A stretch of DNA of 6,087 bases from JAMXLO01 sp041487355 (GTDB taxonomy: Bacteria; Pseudomonadota; Alphaproteobacteria; Acetobacterales; Acetobacteraceae). Position 1 is the first letter of the stretch. The number at the start of each line of letters is the position of its first letter. Positions 1 through 5,092 of this stretch are shown here, in pieces. The position numbers were made by a program, and so were the translations under genes. The DNA lies in assembly GCA_041487355.1 (NCBI GenBank), contig JBGPND010000277.1, positions 1 to 6,087 on the forward strand. The letters are read 5' to 3'. A model generated the notes under the pieces. The model ran no database searches. It was not told where the DNA came from and was given only the letters and a program-made list of their open reading frames with translations.

Positions 1-488
<488 letters not shown>

Positions 489-581
489 ACACCATGCATG
501 GAAATCATCCTCAGATACTCGGCACACCCCCGGATCAGGTCCGGGGGCAGACAGCACGCCAGAACCTTATTCAGCCCGATT
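489..581 (+). other. 23S-5S transcribed spacer with hairpin
   Basis: This is internal transcribed spacer of the rrn operon. It holds no gene. Its one clear structure is a perfect 8-bp stem with a 5-nt loop: CCCCCGGA at 527-534 pairs with TCCGGGGG at 540-547. It could be a processing or antitermination-related structure. It lacks a following T-run and lies inside the operon, so it is unlikely to be a terminator. Confidence 0.6.
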
Positions 582-729
582 TCGGATGGGCTGGACGACC
601 TGGTGGCTTTGGCGGGGGGCCTGCACCCGATCCCATCCCGAACTCGGCCGTGAAAACCCCCAGCGCCCATGGTACTGTGTCTCAAGGCACGGGAGAGTAG
701 GTCGCCGCCAGGTCCTCCAGCCCATCCGA
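582..729 (+). other. Pre-5S rRNA processing stem
   Basis: The bases either side of 5S rRNA are perfectly complementary: 582-595 pairs with 716-729 (14 bp, core GGATGGGCTGGA / TCCAGCCCATCC). A single C/C mismatch (596/715) separates this from helix I of mature 5S (597-607 with 704-714). The result is a stem of about 25 bp enclosing the whole 5S. Such stems are typical substrates for endonucleolytic release of 5S from the rrn transcript (RNase E or RNase III type). The enzyme used here is inferred. Confidence 0.75.
597..714 (+). rRNA. rrf: 5S ribosomal RNA
   Basis: This is a complete 5S rRNA of about 118 nt, close to the usual 115-120. It starts GACCTGGTGGC, which pairs with GCCGCCAGGTC at its 3' end to form helix I (11 bp with one G-U pair). 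The internal block CCCGATCCCATCCCGAACTC at 626-645 is the conserved loop B / helix III region. The loop E / helix IV region GGGAGAGTAGGTCGCCGCC is near the 3' end. It lies about 108 nt after 23S and 27 nt before tRNA-fMet, the usual alphaproteobacterial order. Ends were chosen from helix I and could shift by one or two bases. Confidence 0.95.
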
Positions 730-741
730 CACCACCACCCA

Positions 742-820
<79 letters not shown>

Positions 821-821
821 C

Positions 822-1054
822 TGACCTGCCCTGTTTCTTCGGACCACGGTTAACTTGAGACGGTGGCTCCTGCTTGCTGCTGTTGCCCCTGACGGGGCGG
901 TGATGCAACAGGCCGGGACGCGCAGGCCCCAGATACCGCAGCATCCCGGCCCGTTGCATGACGGGGGGCGGCTCTTGCCGCCTGAGCCACGAACCCCGCC
1001 GGCGTCAGATAGCCAAGGCTCGAATGCGATTGTAGAACGCAGCGGCAAGACCCG
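822..1054 (-). pseudogene. IS3-family transposase (OrfB), 3' remnant with element end
   Basis: Read on the minus strand, this encodes the C-terminal tail of an IS3-type DDE transposase. An AAFYNR-like stretch, then after a frame break HSSLGYLTPAGFVAQ (about 985-1030), match the conserved end of the OrfB integrase domain. A family-typical low-conservation tail follows, with a TAA stop at 850-852. The 28 bp between stop and 822 begin TGACCTGCCC on the plus strand and probably are the terminal inverted repeat. The catalytic D-D-E residues and the whole 5' part are missing. Its 5' side runs directly into an ISAzo13-type fragment around 1050, so no second inverted repeat or target duplication can be checked. 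IS3 assignment is by recognised motif; the subgroup is not resolved. Confidence 0.65.
901..961. repeat. Imperfect inverted repeat in the IS3 remnant
   Basis: Arms 901-921 and 941-961 are complementary at 18 of 21 positions, with core ATGCAAC-GGCCGGGA and a 19-nt loop. The pair lies within the tail of the transposase reading frame. Transcribed from the rrn side, it would form a strong hairpin just after tRNA-fMet. There is no T-run, so it is not a canonical intrinsic terminator, although no better terminator for the rrn operon is visible nearby. Confidence 0.6.
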
Positions 1055-1380
1055 CTGCGCATCGCGGTCTGGGTGGCTGTCACCCGCCTTGGTCTTCCGG
1101 TTGCCTTGCAGGCTGAACTTCTGCTGCTTCAGCAATTCGCCGACAACCGTGTGGCTGATCTGATGGCCCGACGCCGTCAGCTCGCTCGCCAGCCGACGCG
1201 GGCTCTTGCACGTCCAACGCAGCGGCGACATTGGATCGCCTCGCTCGCTTGACTCAACCAACGCCAGCAAATCGCTCAGCAGGCCCCGATCCTGAGACAC
1301 CAGAGATTTGCGCCCTCCGCCGGCGCGGCGGTGCCGCCTCGGTCAGCTCCCTGAGACGTAAGCGATTCGGCGTGACCACA
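1055..1380 (-). pseudogene. ISAzo13-type transposase, N-terminal remnant
   Basis: The minus strand encodes AGGGRKSLVSQDRGLLSDLL, then RGDPMSPLRWTCKSPRRLA, then GHQISHTVVGELLKQQ, then FSLQGNRKTKAGDSHPDRDAQ in one frame (about 1332 down to 1055). These blocks, notably GDPMSPLRWTCKS and the HPDRDAQ end, are characteristic of the ISAzo13 family of transposases. Just upstream, VTPNRLRLRELTEAAPP (about 1330-1378) looks like the preceding helical region but lies in another frame, with an in-frame TGA between, so there is a frameshift as well as truncation. The catalytic core after HPDRDAQ is gone, replaced at about 1050 by the IS3 remnant. The gene is non-functional. Family assignment is by recalled motif and is fairly secure. 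Confidence 0.7.
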
Positions 1381-1416
1381 TTGCGCGAGGCTGTGTGGCC
1401 GTGATGCGTTTGGCTG

Positions 1417-1644
1417 ATGGCGACAGACAGCGAGACGGTGGAGCCGGTAGAGCAAGCGGCGGGGGCGACTGCTCACACGAGCAGTCATAAGAGCGCTCGC
1501 ATCGAGCGGATCGACGAGGACGCCTGGGCCACTCTCTACCGCACCGAGAGCCGCGCCTTCCCCAAGCCACAGTCAGGTCGCATCGCGGTCAAGGTCATCA
1601 ACCACCACGGCGACGAGGCAATGCGGGTGTTCCGGGTTCCCTGA
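1417..1644 (+). pseudogene. C-terminal fragment of a probable DNA methyltransferase
   Basis: This open stretch of 75 codons ends at TGA 1642-1644. The last ~48 residues (from about 1495), including IDEDAWATLYRTESRAF and GRIAVKVINHHGDEAMRVF, resemble the extreme C-terminus of site-specific adenine DNA methyltransferases of the type III Mod-like kind. There, a GRIAVKVINHYGDEV-like end is common. The first ~25 residues after the ATG at 1417 are low-complexity and resemble nothing I know. No SAM-binding FxGxG or DPPY motif is present and no Shine-Dalgarno precedes the ATG, so this is best read as the 3' stub of a gene whose front was lost. It ends 10 bp from the convergent EAL gene. The family call rests on memory of the tail motif alone; a small unrelated protein is possible. 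Confidence 0.45.
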
Positions 1645-1654
1645 CCGGGCGTCC

Positions 1655-2431
1655 TCAGCCGAGATGCTGCCGCTTCGACCACCGGCGCAGCCAGACCGGA
1701 ACTGCAACAGCCAGCAATGGCCGCGCCATCAGGAAGCCCTGCGCCATGTCAATGCCCAGGTCCGCCAACCGGTCCCAGGTCGCCGCGTCCTCTACCCCTT
1801 CGGCGGTGACGGTCAGGCCACGTGACTTCGCCACGTCCACGATACCCCGGGTGAAGTCGCGCGATGCCTCGTCATCCGTCAGGCGCTGCACCAGGTCCTT
1901 GTCCAGCTTCACACCGGTGAACGGCAGCTCCAGCAGCGCCTCCAGCTTCGGCACGCCCGGCTGGACATCGTCGATCACGGTCCCATAGCCGGAATTGCGC
2001 AGCCGCTCGATGGCGCGCCGCAAGCCCACCACGTCCTCTACCGGCCTGCTCTCGGTCAGTTCGATGACGACCTGTTCGCGAGGAATCCCTGCCTCCCGGC
2101 GCTGCGCGTCCAGCAGCTCCATCGCTGCCGGCACCAGCAGCACGTCGAGAGGAAAATTCAGTGCAATCTCAAGACCGTGTGGCGCGAGCGAAGGGCCCGC
2201 CATGTCGGCGAACGCGCGGCGGGTCACAATCTCGGTCAGCGCGGGCGCAAGGCCTGCGTCCTCCATCTGCGGCACGAACCGGTGCGGCAGTAGGGTGCCG
2301 TGCGCCGGATGGTTCATCCGGGCGAGTACCTCGACCGCCACTGGCTTGCGGTCGGCCAGGCGCACGATCGGCTGGTAGCGTGTCTCGATCATGGCACCCG
2401 CAAGGGCGGCACGAATCTCGCTCAACGGCAT
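1655..2431 (-). CDS. EAL-domain protein, putative c-di-GMP phosphodiesterase
   Basis: This is a stand-alone EAL domain of 258 residues from the ATG at 2431, with no visible sensor, GGDEF or membrane segment, so probably cytosolic. EAL proteins hydrolyse cyclic di-GMP to pGpG. The signature is degenerate as EVLAR (E34), but the metal and catalytic positions look retained: N92 (ALNFP), E124 (VIELTES), D154-D155, K175 (GVKLDKDLV), E211 and E214 (AEGVED), Q231 (QGFLMARP). Loop 6, normally DDFGTG, reads DDVQPG, so activity may be weak or the protein may be a c-di-GMP binder. The frame stays open upstream to a GTG at 2542 whose GTGA overlaps the hydratase stop. That start would add 37 residues rich in Arg, Ala and Pro with no domain match. 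I prefer 2431, though coupling from the GTG is possible. Neither start has a strong Shine-Dalgarno. It is probably co-transcribed with the hydratase gene. Confidence 0.85.
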   Translation of the reverse strand: MPLSEIRAALAGAMIETRYQPIVRLADRKPVAVEVLARMNHPAHGTLLPHRFVPQMEDAGLAPALTEIVTRRAFADMAGPSLAPHGLEIALNFPLDVLLVPAAMELLDAQRREAGIPREQVVIELTESRPVEDVVGLRRAIERLRNSGYGTVIDDVQPGVPKLEALLELPFTGVKLDKDLVQRLTDDEASRDFTRGIVDVAKSRGLTVTAEGVEDAATWDRLADLGIDMAQGFLMARPLLAVAVPVWLRRWSKRQHLG

Positions 2432-2538
2432 CGGGCGCCTACGGCGCGGTACGCCAAAAGGTCGCACCGGCGCCGCCGCAAGTTTCGTGGCAGGAATGTT
2501 CAACCTTGCGTGTCCGGCAGGGCTGGCCCCATGCCATC

Positions 2539-3327
2539 TCACTGCCTGCCAAGGCGGAAGGCGGGCTTCCGCTTTTCGATGAAAGCGGCCATTCCCTCGC
2601 GCTGATCAGGGCTGCCGAACAGCGAGAGGAACAGCGCCCTTTCGTGCCGCACGCCCTCGACGAGCGTGGTCTCAAACGCGCGGTTCACTGCCTGCTTGGC
2701 CAGTGCCACCGCCACGGGCGACAGATTGGCGATGCGTTCGGCGATCTTCAGCGCCTCGGGGATGAGCTGGTCGGCCGGGAACACCCGCGAGACCAGATTG
2801 GCGCGTTCGGCCTCGGCGGCGTCCATGAAGCGGGCGGTCAGGATCATGTCCATCGCCTTGGACTTGCCGACTGCGCGGGTGAGGCGCTGGGTGCCGCCCG
2901 CGCCGGGGATGACGCCCAGGTTGATCTCGGGCTGGCCGAACCGCGCCGTGTCGGCGGCGAGGATGAAGTCGCACATCATGGCGAGCTCGCAGCCGCCGCC
3001 GAGGGCGAATCCGGCCACCGCGGCGATCACCGGCTTCTGCACCCGCAGCACCGTCTCCCACCGCTTGCCGATGAAGTCCTCCAGCAGGACCGCCGGGTGG
3101 GTGCGGTCCTTCATCTCCTTGATGTCCGCGCCGGCGGCGAAGGCTTTCTCGTTTCCAGTCAGTATGATGGCCCCGATCGCTGAGTCTTCGTCGAAGGCCA
3201 GGAGCTGGGTCCCGATCTCGTCCATCATAGCGTCGCACAGGGCGTTCAGTGCGGCAGGCCGGTTGAGCCGGATCAGCCCGACCCGCCCATGCGTCTCGAC
3301 GATGATGTTCTGGAAGCCGTCGGCCAT
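2539..3327 (-). CDS. Enoyl-CoA hydratase (crotonase family)
   Basis: This 262-residue protein has the usual length for single-domain crotonases. It should add water to trans-2-enoyl-CoA to give 3-hydroxyacyl-CoA in fatty-acid or amino-acid breakdown, in the cytosol. Visible motifs are LNRPAALNAL near the N-terminus; the first oxyanion-hole segment AFAAGADIKEM (about 62-72); the second, GFALGGGCELAMMCD (about 106-120); and FGQPEINLGVIPGAGGTQRL (about 130-149). Both glutamates of the short-chain hydratase type are present (E114 in CELA, E134 in PEI), which favours a true hydratase over an isomerase or hydrolase. ATG 3327 was chosen because GGGAG lies 7 nt upstream; a GTG two codons earlier is less likely. 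It follows mutM by 34 bp on the same strand, so the two probably form an operon. Close to mitochondrial ECHS1 type; the physiological chain length cannot be read from sequence. Confidence 0.93.
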   Translation of the reverse strand: MADGFQNIIVETHGRVGLIRLNRPAALNALCDAMMDEIGTQLLAFDEDSAIGAIILTGNEKAFAAGADIKEMKDRTHPAVLLEDFIGKRWETVLRVQKPVIAAVAGFALGGGCELAMMCDFILAADTARFGQPEINLGVIPGAGGTQRLTRAVGKSKAMDMILTARFMDAAEAERANLVSRVFPADQLIPEALKIAERIANLSPVAVALAKQAVNRAFETTLVEGVRHERALFLSLFGSPDQREGMAAFIEKRKPAFRLGRQ

Positions 3328-3334
3328 CCTCACT

Positions 3335-3339
3335 CTCCC
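3335..3339 (-). promoter_or_regulatory. Ribosome binding site of the enoyl-CoA hydratase gene
   Basis: On the minus strand GGGAG is followed by a 7-nt spacer and ATG at 3327. This decides the start in favour of the ATG rather than the GTG at 3333, which lies almost on top of the site. Confidence 0.6.
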
Positions 3340-3361
3340 GGCACAGGGTGCTGGCTTCTAG

Positions 3362-4201
3362 CTAGCGCTGGGAGCGTGGGCAATAGAACGTGCTGCGGGC
3401 TGACTGGACCACGCGGCGTACGCCGGGACAGGCGGGCCGCGCCGGGCAGCGCTCGCACGGTTCGCCCTCGCGGCCATAGACTTTCCAGGCGTGCTGGAAG
3501 TAGCCCAGTTCGCCGTCCGGTTGCACATAGTCGCGCAGGCTGGAGCCGCCGGCGGCGATCGCCTCCCGCAGCGTGTCCTTGATCGCCGGCACCAGGCGGG
3601 CGGCGCGGGTGCCGGGCACGGTATGGGCCGAGCGCAGCGGGCTGAGCCGCGCGCGGAACAACGCCTCGCAGACATAGATATTGCCGAGACCCGCCACGAC
3701 CTTCTGGTCGAGCAATGCCGCCTTGATCGGCGTCCGTTTGCCGGCCAACGCGGCCGACAGGCGGGCAGGGGAGAAGCCGGCATCGAGCGGCTCGGGTCCG
3801 AGTTCGGCGAGCAGTCGGTGGGTGTCCTCCAGCCGCGTCGGAACCAGGTCGACCGAGCCAAACCGGCGCGGATCGACGAAGCCCAGCCGCCAGCCGTCAT
3901 CCATCTCCAGCACGAGGTGTTCGTGCGGCGTGGGCTGGTTGGGGCGCGCCGGGCCCAGCACCATCCGACCGGACATGCCGAGATGCAGCAGCACCGAATC
4001 GCCGCCGGTCAGCCGCATCAGGATGTACTTGCCGCGGCGGCGGAATCCGGTGACCCGGGCGCCTGTCAGGCGCTGCGCGAGGCCCTCCGGCAGTGGCCAG
4101 CGCAGGTCGGGACGATGCGCCGTGGCGCGCACGATGAGCCGCCCCTCCAGCCGCTGCTGAAGGCCGCGCATCACGGTCTCGACTTCGGGGAGTTCCGGCA
4201 T
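3362..4201 (-). CDS. mutM: Formamidopyrimidine-DNA glycosylase (Fpg/MutM)
   Basis: A 279-residue bifunctional glycosylase/AP lyase that removes 8-oxoguanine and formamidopyrimidines in base-excision repair. It starts MPELPEVETV; the proline becomes the N-terminal nucleophile after Met removal and E3 is the catalytic acid. K58 (RRRGKYIL), the intercalating M76 (HLGMSGRM), DPRRFG (110-115) and N174 (AGLGNIY, helix-two-turn-helix) are all present. The C-terminal zinc finger is unusual. C249, C252 and C274 are in place, but the last cysteine of the CPxCQ end is serine (S277). The spacing from C252 to C274 is 21 residues instead of the usual 16, and the extra segment contains C258. Four cysteines therefore remain and could still bind zinc in a shifted arrangement (inference). 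The start is fixed by the MPELPE motif. It is divergent from ubiE and first in the minus-strand run. Confidence 0.97.
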   Translation of the reverse strand: MPELPEVETVMRGLQQRLEGRLIVRATAHRPDLRWPLPEGLAQRLTGARVTGFRRRGKYILMRLTGGDSVLLHLGMSGRMVLGPARPNQPTPHEHLVLEMDDGWRLGFVDPRRFGSVDLVPTRLEDTHRLLAELGPEPLDAGFSPARLSAALAGKRTPIKAALLDQKVVAGLGNIYVCEALFRARLSPLRSAHTVPGTRAARLVPAIKDTLREAIAAGGSSLRDYVQPDGELGYFQHAWKVYGREGEPCERCPARPACPGVRRVVQSARSTFYCPRSQR

Positions 4202-4222
4202 TGGGGCAGACCACGCTATAGA
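4193..4222. promoter_or_regulatory. Possible divergent mutM/ubiE promoter
   Basis: Only 29 bp separate the mutM ATG (4201) from the preferred ubiE ATG (4231). The gap contains CTATAG (4216-4221), a palindrome that reads as a -10-like box on both strands. For ubiE, TATAGA at 4217-4222 would put transcription start near 4229-4231, giving an almost leaderless mRNA; the best -35 candidate (TTCCGG, 4193-4198, 18-bp spacing) is poor. For mutM the same box would give a leader of only several bases. No Shine-Dalgarno is seen before either gene, which fits. This is an inference from a weak match. Confidence 0.3.
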
Positions 4223-4230
4223 TGGGCCGC

Positions 4231-4986
4231 ATGACCGACAACCCCGCTTCGAGTGAAACCACCGATTTCGGTTTCCGCCGTGTTCCGCGCGAGGCGAAGA
4301 GCGGCTTGGTGCGCCAGGTGTTTGACAGCGTCGCGCCGCGCTACGACCTGATGAACGACCTGATGTCGCTCGGCATTCATCGCGCGTGGAAGCGTGTCTT
4401 CGTCACCTTGCTCGATCCCCGGCCGCGGCATGTCCTGCTGGACCTGGCGGCAGGCACCGGCGATGTCGGCCTTGCCTGGCTCGCGCGGGGCGGCGGTCCG
4501 GTGCTGCTGACCGATATCAACGCGTCCATGCTGTGCGTGGCGCAGGACCGCGCCATGACACGCGGCTTGGTGGGCGAGGTTTCGCTGCTGGTTGCCGACG
4601 CCGAGCGATTACCGCTGCCGGATCGGGCGGTGGATCGCGTCTCGATCGCCTTCGGCCTGCGCAACTGCACGGACAAGCAAGCTGTGCTGGCGGAGGCGCG
4701 GCGCGTGCTGAAGCCGGGCGGCCGGTTCTTCTGTCTGGAGTTCTCCCGCGTTCAGGTCGCCGCGCTGCAGCCGCTTTACGATGCGTGGTCGTTTCAGGCG
4801 CTGCCGCTTCTCGGGCGCTGCATTGCGAGGGACGCGTCGAGTTATCGCTATCTGGCCGAGAGCATCAGGCAATTTCCCGGCCAGGAGGTTCTCGCCGGCA
4901 TGCTGCGTTTGGCTGGGTTCTCGCGCGTCACCGTGCGCAACCTCTCGGGCGGCATCGCGGCGATTCATTCGGGATGGCGCTTGTGA
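4231..4986 (+). CDS. ubiE: Ubiquinone/menaquinone C-methyltransferase UbiE
   Basis: A 251-residue class I SAM-dependent methyltransferase that C-methylates the benzoquinol ring in ubiquinone synthesis (and demethylmenaquinone where made). Visible landmarks are DFGFRRVP, then VRQVFDSVAPRYDLMNDLMS (27-46), the UbiE opening signature. SAM motif I is LLDLAAGTGD (69-78), with Ala where LDLAGGTGD is commoner. D95 (LLTDIN) and D123 (VADAERLP) lie in SAM-binding positions. These are followed by FGLRNCTDKQ (141-150), RRVLKPGGRFFCLEFS (157-172), and the C-terminal YRYLAESIRQFP (206-216) and IAAIHSGWRL end. ATG 4231 was chosen over ATG 4222, three codons earlier, because family members tend to begin MTD and neither has a Shine-Dalgarno. 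ubiB, which often follows ubiE in alphaproteobacteria, is absent; a palindromic element and coaBC follow instead. Confidence 0.95.
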   Translation: MTDNPASSETTDFGFRRVPREAKSGLVRQVFDSVAPRYDLMNDLMSLGIHRAWKRVFVTLLDPRPRHVLLDLAAGTGDVGLAWLARGGGPVLLTDINASMLCVAQDRAMTRGLVGEVSLLVADAERLPLPDRAVDRVSIAFGLRNCTDKQAVLAEARRVLKPGGRFFCLEFSRVQVAALQPLYDAWSFQALPLLGRCIARDASSYRYLAESIRQFPGQEVLAGMLRLAGFSRVTVRNLSGGIAAIHSGWRL

Positions 4987-5084
4987 TGAAAGTGGTCGCA
5001 CCACCCACTGTCATGGCCGGGCTTGACCCAGCCATCCGTCGCGGCAGGGATGGCCGGGTCAAGCCCGGCCATGACGAAAAAAGG
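4987..5084. mobile_element. Small palindromic insertion between ubiE and coaBC
   Basis: This ~98-bp stretch lies between two near-identical 12-mers: TGGCGCTTGTGA (4975-4986, end of ubiE) and TGGCGGTTGTGA (5085-5096, start of coaBC). Its centre is a long inverted repeat. If the stretch plus one 12-mer is removed, the ubiE stop and coaBC start fuse into a GTGA overlap. That makes a small non-autonomous (MITE- or REP-like) insertion with target duplication the simplest reading. It encodes no transposase. The plus strand reads through in one frame as a short peptide containing MAGLDPAI, a phrase often seen where such palindromes are translated in alphaproteobacterial genomes. Confidence 0.5.
5010..5075. 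repeat. 28-bp inverted repeat (long hairpin)
   Basis: Left arm 5010-5037 and right arm 5048-5075 match in inverted orientation at 27 of 28 positions; the single mismatch is A5030. The arms are GTCATGGCCGGGCTTGACCC followed by an A or G and GCCATCC; the loop is 10 nt. The sequence type (GGCCGGGCTTG...) is widespread between genes in alphaproteobacteria as a palindromic repeat. Transcribed, it would form a very stable hairpin followed by a GAAAAAAGG run on the plus strand, which is not a T-run, so terminator function is not indicated in that direction. On the opposite strand, TTTTTT precedes rather than follows the hairpin. Confidence 0.9.
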
Positions 5085-5092
5085 TGGCGGTT

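Noticed and set aside
886..898. CCCC-TGAC-GGGG stem-loop as an rrn terminator
   Set aside because: The stem is about 5 bp and no T-run follows; it lies inside the transposase tail.
2161..3183. Plus-strand open frame of 340 codons
   Set aside because: It is antisense to the hydratase and EAL genes, which have clear domain motifs; long antisense frames are expected at this GC content.
5010..5075. Single-repeat CRISPR or phage attachment site
   Set aside because: There is only one repeat pair, inverted rather than direct, with a 10-nt loop and no spacers, integrase or cas gene nearby.
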